In this document: one piece after another, positions 1 to 10,600 of the stretch
How the letters are laid out: every line of letters begins with the position of its first letter
Numbering within the stretch: position 1 is the first letter of the stretch
Virus record (IMG/VR): IMGVR_UViG_3300032236_000495
Location: 1-35,155 of that record
Source: a virus
DNA length: 35,155 nt
Strand: one strand, 5' to 3'
Translations under genes and position numbers: made by a program
The notes under the pieces: generated by a model
What the model was told of the DNA's origin: nothing
Seen by the model: only the letters and a program-made list of their open reading frames with translations
The model's database searches: none

Positions 1-1
1 C

Positions 2-364
2 CTCATTAGCAAAGCACAGCTTGTACAAAGCCCAGAGTATTCTTGGCGCGTCCAAATCTGTGACTTAACCTACAACGCTAGCCAACAGCTCACAGCTTGT
101 CCTGTGACGGTGTTCTATCAGTCAAGTGTTACAAACAATGGTGCTTTTGTAGCTAACGTACAAAGCAATCCACAAACGCTTACAGTTGATTTAGTAGCTA
201 AGAAAGATAGCACAGTTGAATTTGGTGGTACAACATACACCTATGGACAGGCATTTGGCATTATTAATGCCATATTTGTACAAGAACGTGCTGCTCAATT
301 AGCAGACGCTGCTAAACAAGTTGCTGCTCAAGCTGCAATTACAACTAATAATGCTGCAAAATGA
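2..364 (+). CDS. Tail-associated protein, 3' part only
   Basis: The reading frame is open from the window edge, so this is the C-terminal part (about 120 residues) of a longer protein; a GTG at 104 is possible but unneeded. The visible part is polar and beta-rich (FGGTTYTYGQAFGIINAIFV) and ends in an alanine/glutamine-rich helix. No family is recognised. It overlaps the next gene by ATGA at 361-364, which suggests translational coupling. It lies just upstream of the tail spike, and the far end of the window is also tail-fibre sequence, so a tail appendage or fibre-assembly protein is the likeliest role. That role is inferred from position only. Confidence 0.6.
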   Translation, partial: LISKAQLVQSPEYSWRVQICDLTYNASQQLTACPVTVFYQSSVTNNGAFVANVQSNPQTLTVDLVAKKDSTVEFGGTTYTYGQAFGIINAIFVQERAAQLADAAKQVAAQAAITTNNAAK

Positions 365-597
365 ACAAATCATTTTTAACAGATAGCAACGGCAAACCTA
401 GTCACACAAGGTTACTTGTATCATTATGTGTTCCAATATTGGTTTTAATACCTTTGGCAGTATGGGCAATTATTTGTTTAAACAAATTATCATTTATTGG
501 TATTGACGCTACAGTTCCTTTATACATCGGAACGGCCAATGGTATTATACTTGGGTATGCTGGTTTTAAAGCTACTCAAGAACCTGATTCAAAATAA
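361..597 (+). CDS. Small two-helix membrane protein (holin-like?)
   Basis: A 78-residue protein with a polar N-terminus and two hydrophobic segments, about residues 17-41 and 51-68, followed by a short charged tail (QEPDSK). Small two-helix membrane proteins beside tail-fibre genes are often holins or accessory lysis proteins, but no specific family is recognised. The start overlaps the upstream stop as ATGA. The gene before the spike begins 15 bases after its end. A second small membrane protein lies just after the spike at 2620 and a three-helix holin candidate at 12237, so this phage has three possible membrane-permeabilising proteins. Confidence 0.65.
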   Translation: MNKSFLTDSNGKPSHTRLLVSLCVPILVLIPLAVWAIICLNKLSFIGIDATVPLYIGTANGIILGYAGFKATQEPDSK

Positions 598-612
598 TTA
601 TATCTTACTTAT

Positions 613-2616
613 ATGTCACAAATTCAAAAAGGTTTCACGTATACTTCGGGATCACCAAACAATTTGGTGACATATACGAATTTAAATCAGTTGGCCGATA
701 GTGCCATCCTGTTGCCCGGTGCAATCACTGACCAAACTTCAAAAGCTACACCTGATAAAATAGATAGCGTTTTGATTTATAGTGCATCAGATTCAGCATT
801 AAGAAAAACAACAGTTTCATCATTAATTTCTCTTACTCCTTCATATGTGTTTAATGTAAAAACATATGGTGCAGTAGGTGATGGTACTGCTGATGATACG
901 GCTGCATTTAATTCTGCTATTAATGCAGCAATTGCAGTAAATGGAACTGTAGTAATACCTGCTGGTGATTATATTGTTTCAAGTGATTTAGCATATACTT
1001 TTCAAGGTAGACTTACGATACGCGGTGAAGGAATGAATACTTCACGTATTATATATACTGGATTAGGTTATGCTCTTGATTTTGAAATGAGCATTGGAAG
1101 CTATCCAGAATTAAGTTCTGTAAACTTACATGACTTTAGCGTATTGCATGATCATCCTACAGGCGCAGCAAATTCTGGTATTACAATTCGTTATCCATTA
1201 GGTTCTATATTTTCAGAAACTCATCAAGGATGCCGTCTTGATAATCTTTATATTGGAGCAAAGTTAAATGGAACATATAGCCAATCGCACGTAAATGCTG
1301 GATTCGGATATGGATTAAAACTATTTAATGTAGGCCAAGCGAATGTAAGCAATATTTACATTTATGGTAATTTTACAACGTGTAACATCACGACAACGCC
1401 GGGAGATGGTGCAGGCGGTGCTGGTAGTGGAAAAGGTTTATGGGTACGTAATTGTGTTAATAACATTTATGAAAACATAAATGTACGTTTCTTTAGCCAA
1501 GGAATTTATTTAGATGTTACTACAGGTAACAACAATCAAGGTAATTTATTTAATCACGTTAATATATTAACTTGTCCAGAAGCATTTAGAACTGATGGAT
1601 TAGTTGATTCTTGGACGTTAGATAATTTCCAGATAGATAATGGAAATGATTTTAGCACGATTAATAAATTAAACATTCGTGGTATTGTTATTAATTCCAA
1701 TTTCACTAGCGGATACGGTGGCCGTATTTCAAATGGAACTTGTGAAGTTGGTACAACATTTGGTGGACCTGCTTTATTATTAAACGCAACTGCTGGCATA
1801 CAGGTAAGCAATTGCAGATTCTTTACATCTAATACATCTGCTGCGGTTCCATATGGTATTAAGTTAACTGGTAATACAACAGACTGCCAATTTAGTGATA
1901 TTTATGCTCAAGGCGCAGGAAGCAATTACGGAATGTATGTAGACGCAGGCTGCGCACGTAATATCATCAAAAACTTAACTACTTACGGTAGCGGTGGATA
2001 TTATGATTCTAGCGCAAATCTTACTAATAATTGCGATTATTATTTAGGTAAAGGCGCATTTGTAAATATGATGGGCGGTCCTTTTACTGTTCATCCTAAT
2101 ACAGAAACTGCTATTGTATGGAATAATGTTAAATTTGATGATTTAGGTGTTTGGAACTCATCAAATGGAGCATTTTTTACAGTTCCATATGATTGCGGAA
2201 TTAAACGAATTAGCATAAGTTCCAATTCTAATTGGTTAACTAATGGATCTTCATTTAATAGACAAATAAAGATTAAAAACATTCTTGATGAAAATTTTGC
2301 AGGAAGTTCAATTCCAGCAAGTAATAATTTTCCAACTAATTATGCTTCGTGTGGTGCAGCTTTAGTTGATTTAACTCTTATAGCAGGAAATTGGTCAAAT
2401 AGTAGTTCTTATTCAGTAGGAACAACTGTAAGATCTCCAGCAAATGGAAGATATTATATTTGTACTTCAGCAGTTAGTAGTACAACTGATCCATCATTAG
2501 ATCCTTCTCATTGGAATATGTTATATATGCAATTTAAAGTAACTGCTATTCAAGATAGTGGTATTGATGTTACATTAGTTACAAGTTCCAATTTTATTAT
2601 AAAATTTGAAGGCTAA
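613..2616 (+). CDS. Tail spike with right-handed beta-helix (pectate-lyase-like)
   Basis: A 667-residue appendage protein. Residues about 1-75 form a virion-attachment-like module (KATPDKIDSVLIYSASDSAL). Residues from about 78 carry the pectate_lyase_3 start signature VKTYGAVGDGTADDTAAFN and then a long region of short beta strands with aromatic, Asn and Gly turns, typical of a parallel beta-helix. Such spikes bind and often cleave capsule or O-antigen polysaccharide; catalytic residues cannot be assigned by eye. Near the C-terminus a module with YSVGTTVRSPANGRYYICT and a following Trp resembles a small chitin/carbohydrate-binding module, and a similar module occurs in the adaptor at 32643. 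No Shine-Dalgarno is visible before the ATG. Spike is a strong call; enzymatic activity is inferred. Confidence 0.88.
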   Translation: MSQIQKGFTYTSGSPNNLVTYTNLNQLADSAILLPGAITDQTSKATPDKIDSVLIYSASDSALRKTTVSSLISLTPSYVFNVKTYGAVGDGTADDTAAFNSAINAAIAVNGTVVIPAGDYIVSSDLAYTFQGRLTIRGEGMNTSRIIYTGLGYALDFEMSIGSYPELSSVNLHDFSVLHDHPTGAANSGITIRYPLGSIFSETHQGCRLDNLYIGAKLNGTYSQSHVNAGFGYGLKLFNVGQANVSNIYIYGNFTTCNITTTPGDGAGGAGSGKGLWVRNCVNNIYENINVRFFSQGIYLDVTTGNNNQGNLFNHVNILTCPEAFRTDGLVDSWTLDNFQIDNGNDFSTINKLNIRGIVINSNFTSGYGGRISNGTCEVGTTFGGPALLLNATAGIQVSNCRFFTSNTSAAVPYGIKLTGNTTDCQFSDIYAQGAGSNYGMYVDAGCARNIIKNLTTYGSGGYYDSSANLTNNCDYYLGKGAFVNMMGGPFTVHPNTETAIVWNNVKFDDLGVWNSSNGAFFTVPYDCGIKRISISSNSNWLTNGSSFNRQIKIKNILDENFAGSSIPASNNFPTNYASCGAALVDLTLIAGNWSNSSSYSVGTTVRSPANGRYYICTSAVSSTTDPSLDPSHWNMLYMQFKVTAIQDSGIDVTLVTSSNFIIKFEG

Positions 2617-2619
2617 TTT

Positions 2620-2802
2620 ATGCATGAGACACACGAAATGCTTGATGTTAAAGGTGGAGCAAGTGCAGTGACTTCAATTTTTGGCCTTATAGTAGGCTGG
2701 AGTGAGGTTGAGCAGTCTCTACGCATCATATCACTTATTATTTCTATAATCGCAGGAATTTACGCAATTCGTCATTATAGCAAAGCCATTAAAAAATCGT
2801 AA
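2620..2802 (+). CDS. Small membrane protein, holin-like
   Basis: A 60-residue protein with a polar N-terminus, a weak hydrophobic stretch around 16-27 (VTSIFGLIVGW), a strong transmembrane helix around 35-50 (LRIISLIISIIAGIYAI) and a basic end (RHYSKAIKKS). The pattern resembles small phage holin-like proteins encoded beside tail genes, but a holin role is not proven. It starts four bases after the spike stop and its stop overlaps the next start as TAATG, so it is embedded in the tail operon and probably coupled to the nozzle gene. Confidence 0.65.
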   Translation: MHETHEMLDVKGGASAVTSIFGLIVGWSEVEQSLRIISLIISIIAGIYAIRHYSKAIKKS

Positions 2803-4673
2803 TGCCACAACCACTTACAAACGATTATCTAGTTGAAGCCGAAAATGGATTTGTCGGTATGCAGTCGCGTACGAATCCGTTAGAGCTTCAGCCGGGGTAT
2901 CTGCAACTGTCTCAGAATATGCGTTTGGACAGAAACACCGCAGCCGTTCGTAAGGGTTTAAAGCGCATGACTCCAAATGATATTGCAGGTGCTGCAATAT
3001 ATGCGAGCAATACGTTCTTAGCGTTAGATGGCACAGAGTACATAATATTGGCCAGTTCGGATCGCCTGCACGTTTATAACATACAAACTGAATCCATTAA
3101 TGATTCGGTATTATATCCAGCAGGCCGTACAATTACCGCAAATGATCCATGCGATTTAGTACAGGCAAATAATGTACTTTATATTTTGCGTGGATCTGGT
3201 GGTGATTTAAAAACTGCACAAGGTGTTACGTTTGCATCTTCAATATCTGCTAGTACATCAAATGCGACCATTACACTTAATAATCACGGATATACTAGTG
3301 GTGATGAAGTTATTGTTAGTGGAATAACAAGTACGCCAGTAAATGCTTATAATGGATCATTTATAGTTACTGTAATCGATGTAAATACGTTTCAGTATAC
3401 GATTAATAGTATTCCTTCAATTCCAAGTACTCAACCTAATCCTATTTACTGTCAAAAGGGTAAAGCTCCATTAGTTTGGGATGGCGCAAATACAATTACA
3501 GTTACTCCACAAGGTTCTAGCTCATTAGGTTCAGCTAATATGCCTTGCGCTGACTTTGGTATTTATAGCACTAATCGTTTAATTTATAAATTAAAACGTG
3601 ATCAAATAGCTGCATCAGATTATCTCAGTTTTGATACGTGGGATCTTCAGTTTTCACAGTTTACGATTAATCTTGGTGCAAATGATTACATTGTTGGATT
3701 CCAAGACTGGCAGCAAAATCAGTTTTTAATATTTCAACGTAACTCGATTTATTATGCCTATGTTGATCCTAATGGATACACTGCTGGCGCACCCCCCGGT
3801 GGCAACACAACCATTCAAACCCTAACGTCCGAGTTTGGATGTTCCGCTAGACGTTCAATTGTACAGGCTGGTCAATACATTTTCTTTCTTTCGGACAATG
3901 GCGTGTACCTACTCAATCCTAGTCTTGATTTAAAACTACTAGGTAACACTACCCCATTGTCCAATTCTATCTCGGATATAATGGCACGCATTAATGTTGA
4001 TTACGTTAAAAATGCGGTAGGCACTGTATTCAACAATCGCTATTACTTGGCCGTTCCTATTGATGGATCTACCAGAAATAATGCAGTTTTAGTTTATTCC
4101 ATGCTTAATAAGGAATGGGAATCAATTGATACGTATCCTGCTGGAATGTACGTTGATAATTTTGTTATAGCTCTCTATACAACATCAGCAACTTCGTATA
4201 CAGGGGCTGCAAAGCGTCTATATGCTATTAATCAGGAAAAGGGAATATTCTTAACCGAAGAAAACAATTACGACGAATTTGCATTTACATATGGAACTCC
4301 AACACTTCCGTTTACAGTTCCATATACAATGACAAGCGGATTTACTCAGTATCCTATTGCTGGTAAATTAGTTACAAGACGTTACTTCTATAATAATTAT
4401 TCTGCAAAGCATTTTTCGTCAGCAGAAATGGATATACTTTGTAATGCAAGTGATTCGCTTAAAGTAACTGCAATTACGATCAATCCTGACAATTCTAAGC
4501 AAGTATTCAATTTTGCATCGTCAACATATCAAGATTACACTAAGCGTTTTCGTATAGCTAGTCGCGGATTTGGTCTTGATCTTCAAATTGAATCTTTAAG
4601 TGGTAGGCCAACAATTCGCGGATTGCGTATCACGTCTACAGTTCCCGGCCGAAACCTAATCTCAGAAACTTAA
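2802..4673 (+). CDS. Tail nozzle / tail tubular protein B-like
   Basis: A 623-residue structural protein. The N-terminal signature (GFVGMQSRTNPLELQPGYLQ followed by SQNM and RKGLKR) is the pattern seen at the start of T7 gp12-like and P22 gp10-like tail proteins. The rest is beta-rich with propeller-like repeats. Residues about 143-206 (NHGYTSGDEVIVSG, YNGSFIVTVIDVNTFQYTI) look like an inserted small beta domain of the type often labelled FCCH-like in phage tail proteins. It starts by TAATG overlap and ends overlapping the next ATG in TTAATG. It precedes a gp13-like gene and three large internal virion proteins, the same order as T7 genes 12 to 16. The nozzle call rests on order plus signature. 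Confidence 0.75.
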   Translation: MPQPLTNDYLVEAENGFVGMQSRTNPLELQPGYLQLSQNMRLDRNTAAVRKGLKRMTPNDIAGAAIYASNTFLALDGTEYIILASSDRLHVYNIQTESINDSVLYPAGRTITANDPCDLVQANNVLYILRGSGGDLKTAQGVTFASSISASTSNATITLNNHGYTSGDEVIVSGITSTPVNAYNGSFIVTVIDVNTFQYTINSIPSIPSTQPNPIYCQKGKAPLVWDGANTITVTPQGSSSLGSANMPCADFGIYSTNRLIYKLKRDQIAASDYLSFDTWDLQFSQFTINLGANDYIVGFQDWQQNQFLIFQRNSIYYAYVDPNGYTAGAPPGGNTTIQTLTSEFGCSARRSIVQAGQYIFFLSDNGVYLLNPSLDLKLLGNTTPLSNSISDIMARINVDYVKNAVGTVFNNRYYLAVPIDGSTRNNAVLVYSMLNKEWESIDTYPAGMYVDNFVIALYTTSATSYTGAAKRLYAINQEKGIFLTEENNYDEFAFTYGTPTLPFTVPYTMTSGFTQYPIAGKLVTRRYFYNNYSAKHFSSAEMDILCNASDSLKVTAITINPDNSKQVFNFASSTYQDYTKRFRIASRGFGLDLQIESLSGRPTIRGLRITSTVPGRNLISET

Positions 4674-5104
4674 TGATTGCTGAACAAGAAAAACCTAAAA
4701 TCGATTGGCTGGAAAAGCTAACCGACTTTGCCATACAAAATGGCAAGGATGGGTGTTTTTTGGACTGGCACAGAGATACAGTTAAAAACTACATTGCGTT
4801 TCACGTTTATCAAAAAACGATTGTATTTGTCATGGATGGCAATGAACCCGTGGCAATGGGCATGGGCAATCAGTGCAATGCAAACGAAGTAAGCTCATAT
4901 TTTAATTGGGAGCCTACCAATCCTAAAGGAGATACGCTGGTAATATTGGATGTAATTAGCACCAAGCCGGGCGCAATCTTATTACTCTTTTTAGAAATGT
5001 TCAAAAAGTGGCCACCGGGGTCTGTCGAAGTAGTCGGATTCCGTAAAGGCAAAAAAGTTTCAATTACCTCAAAATATATAAAACTGGCCTCAAGCCTTTG
5101 CTAA
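4673..5104 (+). CDS. T7 gp13-like internal virion/assembly protein, GNAT-like fold
   Basis: A 143-residue protein. The middle reads like an acyltransferase-type alpha/beta domain: DWHRDTVKNYIAFHV, then a strand and turn with VFVMDGNEPVAMGMG, then LVILDVISTKPGAILLLFLEMFK and a final strand VEVVGFRKGKKVSI. T7 gp13 has about the same length (138 aa) and the same position between the nozzle and the first large internal virion protein. No acetyl-CoA pyrophosphate loop (Q/R-x-x-G-x-G/A) is evident, so it may be structural rather than enzymatic. The start overlaps the previous stop by one base. Confidence 0.6.
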   Translation: MIAEQEKPKIDWLEKLTDFAIQNGKDGCFLDWHRDTVKNYIAFHVYQKTIVFVMDGNEPVAMGMGNQCNANEVSSYFNWEPTNPKGDTLVILDVISTKPGAILLLFLEMFKKWPPGSVEVVGFRKGKKVSITSKYIKLASSLC

Positions 5105-5105
5105 C

Positions 5106-6365
5106 ATGGGATCAACAACAGTACAAGCAGCACAACAACCTAATTACGCGCAGCAAACGTCTGATACGTTAGCGTCGCAGATTGCGCTTGCTCCTCAGCA
5201 GTATGCTGCCGAAGCACAATTTCAACCTCTTTATAACCAACTACAGTTACAGTTGGCCAATCAGTCATTGAATGGAACGACGGATGCGAATGGTAACTAC
5301 ACGCCCGGTTTGCTTTCCATGTATAGCAACCTTACGCCTCAATTAGGACAAATTAGCGCAGCAGCTAATAATCAGCAACGTGCTGCCGATATTGCCGACG
5401 TAAACAATCTTGGACCGCAAGCTACTCAAGCATTACTTAATGCAAATCCATTATTGGCTCAGTCATTGAATCAAGCTAATGCTTTAAATGCTCCAATTAA
5501 TAACGCACAAACCAATTTACTTAATCAGCAAGTAACTAATGGTGGTGTAACTAATTCTTTAAATCAGCAAGCACAAACGCTTTTAAATTCCAATGGTGCT
5601 TTAACACCAGAAGAACAACGTCAAGCTGATCAACAGACTCGCGCTGCTTATGCTGCTCGTGGTTTAGCGATGGGTCCACAGGCAGTTGGTGCTGAAGTTC
5701 AAAATCGTTTAATTAATCAATATAATCGCAATATACAAAATATTGGCGTAGCAAGTGGCATTAATCAAAATTATATCAATAATCTTGGTCAGGCTGCTCA
5801 ACTTAATAATGCGCAGACTGGAATGAATAGATCATACGCAACTCAAATGGTTGGCGTAAATCAGGCAGCATTAGGAGATCCTTTCCAAACGATTCTTGGT
5901 CGTCCATCAAATGCTTACAACACGATGCAAAGCACCTATAATCAAGGTCAATCAAACACCGCATCTGCTGGCCCTTCTTTATTTAATCCAGAATCAACTT
6001 ACGCTTCCAATATTTATACTAGCAACACACAGGCTCAAAACGCTGCTAATGCTGCTACGGCTGCAAATAATGCATCTGTTATTGGTGGTGCATTTAGTGG
6101 ATTAGGAGCTTTAGGCGGTGGTTTAATTAGTAAATATTGCTGGGTAGCTCGTGAAGTTTATGGCGAAGATAATCCAAAATGGATGATATTCCGTAATTGG
6201 ACACTAAACTATGGTCCAGTATGGTTTAAGAAACTTTACTTAAAGCACGGCGAACGCTTTGCAGTATTTATATCAAACAAGCCACTTCTTAAGAAAATTA
6301 TCCGTAAATGGATGGATTCTAAAGTTGAGGAAGTACAACGCATAGAAAATTTATCTCACGCCTAA
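5106..6365 (+). CDS. Internal virion protein, gp14-like, with CWVAREVYG C-terminal module
   Basis: A 419-residue protein with two parts. Residues 1 to about 335 are extremely rich in Gln, Asn and Ala, with a glycine-rich hydrophobic stretch (GGAFSGLGALGGGLI) that could be membrane-active. Residues about 340-419 form a basic, aromatic module beginning KYCWVAREVYGEDNPKWM and containing IRKWMD, found at the C-terminus of many phage tail-tip or ejected proteins. Its position after a gp13-like gene and before two larger proteins matches T7 gene 14, an ejected protein forming the outer-membrane part of the DNA channel. That function is inferred from order, low-complexity composition and the hydrophobic glycine patch. 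Confidence 0.7.
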   Translation: MGSTTVQAAQQPNYAQQTSDTLASQIALAPQQYAAEAQFQPLYNQLQLQLANQSLNGTTDANGNYTPGLLSMYSNLTPQLGQISAAANNQQRAADIADVNNLGPQATQALLNANPLLAQSLNQANALNAPINNAQTNLLNQQVTNGGVTNSLNQQAQTLLNSNGALTPEEQRQADQQTRAAYAARGLAMGPQAVGAEVQNRLINQYNRNIQNIGVASGINQNYINNLGQAAQLNNAQTGMNRSYATQMVGVNQAALGDPFQTILGRPSNAYNTMQSTYNQGQSNTASAGPSLFNPESTYASNIYTSNTQAQNAANAATAANNASVIGGAFSGLGALGGGLISKYCWVAREVYGEDNPKWMIFRNWTLNYGPVWFKKLYLKHGERFAVFISNKPLLKKIIRKWMDSKVEEVQRIENLSHA

Positions 6366-6366
6366 C

Positions 6367-7689
6367 ATGGAAAGAAGCTCATATTTTCAAAATAACGGAT
6401 CAAGTGCTGGCGTGTTGCCTGCTGGTTATTTGCAGGCTGCTACATCTGCTGGTCAAAGCATTGGCCAAGGGCTTGCGAATGTTGGTCAAGATATTTCTGC
6501 TGGAATACAAAAGTACATGCAGAATGAACAAATGCGTCAGGGTTTAGCTGGAAATAATGCAGGTGCATTAGCAGATCCTAACATACTTAAAAGTCTGCAA
6601 CAGTATGATCCTAAATTACTAGATCGTGTAAAAAACAATAAAGACACGCTTGATGATCAGCTTAAGATTTCTGGATATATTCAAGGTCAGCGCTCACAAC
6701 AACAGGCTGCTGCACAACAGGCTGCTGCTGCACAAGAAGCTGCACTTAGAGCAAATCAAATAGCATTAGGAGCAAATGAAGTTAATTTTGCATCTAAATT
6801 ATCACAACAAAAAGTTGATACAGGTAATCAAAATCTAGCAATAGGTGGCCAACAATTAACTGCGCTTACTAATCAAAATCAAACCGCGGCAGCAGCATCG
6901 GCTGCTAATATTGCTGGTAATCAAGCTGGACAAGAAAATTTATCTCCAACTCAAAGATTATCTAATTGGATTAATACTGTTAACGCTAACGGTGGACAAG
7001 TTTCAACACAAGATCTTGATGCTAAAAAAGCTGAATATGGTGTTCCAAAAAATGTTCAAGTTGGTGTTAAGAATGTTTATGATGAACAAGGTAATTATGT
7101 TGGAAGAAGTATAAATTACAACGGTATGCCTGCCGAATTTATACAAAACCCAATGAATAATCCTGCAATGCTTGAAAAAGCTATTCCGTTGGGTAATCAA
7201 ACTATTTTTGCTCCTACTAATGATGAAGCAACTAAATTTAGAAATTCTTTAAATACTCAAAAGAATTTAGCTCAACAATCTCAACAAATTGATGATTTAA
7301 TTAAACAAAATGGATCAAAAGTTGGAACATGGGGAACTGAAGCTAGAGCAAAAATGCAAAGCCTTATGGGACAATTTAGAAATAATTTAATTAGTACATT
7401 TCCATCGACTCGCATGAGTCAAGAAGTTGAAAATATCAGTAAAGAAATGACTGGTACGCCAGAAGATTTCTTTAGCAACAATACCAATGCTTTAGCTAAA
7501 ATTCATAATGTTGTTAATACTCATGCTGAAGAATTAGCAAATGCTGCTTCTACTTATTCAAATGGTGCAGCTAGAGTAAATAAATCAACTTTTGGATGGA
7601 GACAATACGGCCAAGGAAATACTAAATCTGCTCCTAGTTCCATTAGACAATTTGATACAACAGGAAAAGAGATTACCAATAATCAGTAA
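6367..7689 (+). CDS. Internal virion protein, gp15-like
   Basis: A 440-residue, largely helical protein rich in Gln, Ala and Asn, especially residues 100-200, where QQAAAQQAAAAQEAALRANQ-type sequence suggests long coiled coils. The second half is lysine-rich, with lower base GC (about 6900-7600), and has no recognisable catalytic motif. It begins one base after the previous stop with no Shine-Dalgarno and its stop overlaps the next start as TAATG. The position between a gp14-like protein and a very large gp16-like protein suggests the middle ejected protein of a podovirus DNA-translocation channel. No sequence family is recognised. Confidence 0.65.
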   Translation: MERSSYFQNNGSSAGVLPAGYLQAATSAGQSIGQGLANVGQDISAGIQKYMQNEQMRQGLAGNNAGALADPNILKSLQQYDPKLLDRVKNNKDTLDDQLKISGYIQGQRSQQQAAAQQAAAAQEAALRANQIALGANEVNFASKLSQQKVDTGNQNLAIGGQQLTALTNQNQTAAAASAANIAGNQAGQENLSPTQRLSNWINTVNANGGQVSTQDLDAKKAEYGVPKNVQVGVKNVYDEQGNYVGRSINYNGMPAEFIQNPMNNPAMLEKAIPLGNQTIFAPTNDEATKFRNSLNTQKNLAQQSQQIDDLIKQNGSKVGTWGTEARAKMQSLMGQFRNNLISTFPSTRMSQEVENISKEMTGTPEDFFSNNTNALAKIHNVVNTHAEELANAASTYSNGAARVNKSTFGWRQYGQGNTKSAPSSIRQFDTTGKEITNNQ

Positions 7690-10600
7690 TGGATACTCCA
7701 GATCAAACTGAAGATTTAACTCAACCATCAGTTTCTGATAATTCTGCCGTTCCTGATATAACGGCAGAAAATCCGAATCAAGGTTATGAGGATAAAATTA
7801 GCGTGGCATTACCGTCACGCAATGTAACACTTCATTTTGAACAAGGAACTCCTGATGATGTTATTAAAAAAGTAATTCAAAGAGAATATCCGCGTAATGG
7901 TGCTGATATTGATTATGAATTAAACAATGGTATTTTAAATCCTAAAGATGTTAGTTTAGAGGATTACAAAAAGTACGAAGAACATCGCATAGATCAAAAT
8001 AAAATAACACTTAATGGTGTTAGTAATTTTGTAAGCAATGCTCCTAGCAATTTATTAAAAGGTGCAGGAAGTTTAGTTGATTTAGCTAAACAAGTAAAAG
8101 ATGCTGCACTTGATGTTAAATCTTCTGATCAATTAGAAGCATCAGCAGTTGAAGGTATTGCTAGATCGGCAAGAAATTTATATGGAAGTATTCAGCATCC
8201 AACTGACCCGGGTTCATTTAGATTTCAACTAAATGCAGATGAAACAAATGCTGATAATACTGTAGAAAATCGTTTTAAACAGTGGAAAGAAAATGTTGCG
8301 TTTGCTCAAAGAACTCAAGAAGCACAAGAAGGTAAAAATAACTTAACGAATTATAATTCTGCTGAAGAAAATCCAATTAATAATACTGTTGCAAACACAG
8401 TAGCAGAGGTGGCCGACCCTGTTAATATAGCCATGATGGCTGCTCCAGAATTGGGTTTAGCTGATTTAGCTACTGAATCGATTGGCAAAGGTGTTGCTTT
8501 AGGTGGTAAAGTTGCAGTAGGCGTTACTAAACCAATTTTAAATGTAGCCAATAAGGTAGCGGATCAAATGGCCGAAAGAATGGGCAATGGTTCGTCTGTT
8601 TTAAAGGGAGTGGTAGCTTCTGCGGTCCCGGGCGTTAAAACCGCAGCAACCGTACTTAGTGGGGCTAAAATCGCTAATACATTAGGCGAAACGGCAATGA
8701 AAGTAGGCCAAAACATTGCTGAAGGTACTGGACGTATGGGTCCTTTAGAATCTTTAGGATTAAATCCTAATGCAGGCACGCTTGATAGAGCATTAGCAAC
8801 AACTGGCCGATTTGGTGGAGATGCTATACTTAATTTAGGATTGCGAACCGCAGGCGGTGCTGCTGAAGGTGCTACTATTGGTGGATTAGTTGGTGGCATT
8901 ACTAACGGTCCAGAAGGCGCAGTACAAGGCGCAGGAGCAGGTGGATTACTTGGCGGTGCTGGGGCTGCAATAGGTAATATAACCGCAGGCGCAACTGGTA
9001 AATTAGCAGAGGCTAATCGTCATGCTGATTTCCAAAAGTTTGTATCGAATTTAGACCCAGATACTGCTGCTAAATTTCAAACGATTTATAATCGTGATGG
9101 ATTAAATGCAGCCGTGCGTGCAATGGATACGGTTGGCCTAATTAAAGGCAATTTAAACGATGGCAATGTACTGCTTTATAACAATCAAGATGCTCCAAGT
9201 GAATTATTAGGTAATTCGCGTGGTATTAGCTTTACATCAGGTGATCGGCCAACTGTTGCGATTAATGTAGATAAAATTGCATCCGATAGAACATTTTCGC
9301 ACGAATTATATCACTTTGCTGATTCAATTGATCAATTAAGGCCACTAACTGAAGCAATTCAGCAGCATATTGTAGGTACTTGGTTAACCAACCCAGATGG
9401 TACTACAGTACAAGCAAGCAGTGGCCTATTATCTCCACAAGAAATTAGTAAAGCATTTGACGAATATAAGTCAAAAATTGGTACGCAAAATCCAGAATGG
9501 AACAATGCTACTACAGATGCTCAAAAAGCTAATTTAGTAAGCAAAGAATTAGGCGCAGAATATCTTTCCAAATTAGTTGAAGGATCAAATCCTGATTCAT
9601 TACTTCGTGGTTTTACAAGTCCAGTAAGGACAATGCTAGACCAAGTTCTAGCTAGACAATCAAATGATATTATTAATGGCCTAGCAAATCGTTTAGGCAA
9701 TGGTGCAAAGCCAGTAGATTCACTTGTATTCAATAATTTAAAAGAAGCATCGCCTGCATTAAATGCAATGCTGCGCGATTTAGTAAGAGCTAAGTACAAT
9801 TTAGATAGCAGAATAGAATTGGCCGATACTGAAGGCACAATTATTAATGCTCGTCATTTATCTAATCCAGCAATTGCTAGAACTGCATTAGATATTGGTC
9901 TTGCTAAACAAAATCCAGATGGAACGGTTAGTATGCGTTCCGATGCTGAATTAAATAAAGAAGATCATTTACAATCTCAGATACTGCACGATACGATTAG
10001 AACTGCACCAGTTCTTGATAAGAACGAACCGCAGATGCGTGTAGTTGATGGCAAATTAACTGGTGATGGTATTAGCAAATCTCAGTTAGAGGCTATTAAT
10101 AAAAATCCTTTAATTGGTGATAAGGTCAAAGAAATGTTTAATACGATTTCACAATCGTTGAACAACAGAACGAATGGCCAACCTAATACGATGTTTATCG
10201 ATTATGGTGCTGCGACCAAGAAAGCATTTAATCGTATTACTCAAAAGTATTATACCAAATATAATGATGGTATACGTAGATCTCAGCGTGAGATTATACC
10301 TTACGAATTAAACTTTAATAAAGCTAATGAGCCTTATATGCGCGCATTAGATTTAACTAAATTTCGTAAGACTGCGCAAAATCTTGCAACATCAAACAAA
10401 CTTGGCCCTTGGGGTAAAGACTTTCAAAAATTTTATAATGATGCAGTAAATTACTTTAATAACATATCAGATCCATCTGGCGTAAGAACTAGAGAATTAG
10501 CTGGTATGACTCCAGAAAAGGCCACGTTCTTAAACAACTTGGTACAATCTGCTGAAAAGGGCGGTGCTGCTTATATTCGTAGCTTTACATTGGATCGTAT

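Noticed and set aside
8351-9838. Minus-strand frames of 66-111 codons inside the large virion gene
   Set aside because: Rich in Pro/Ala/Ser as expected of antisense readings of an Ala/Gly-rich gene; no start context and complete overlap with a strong gene.
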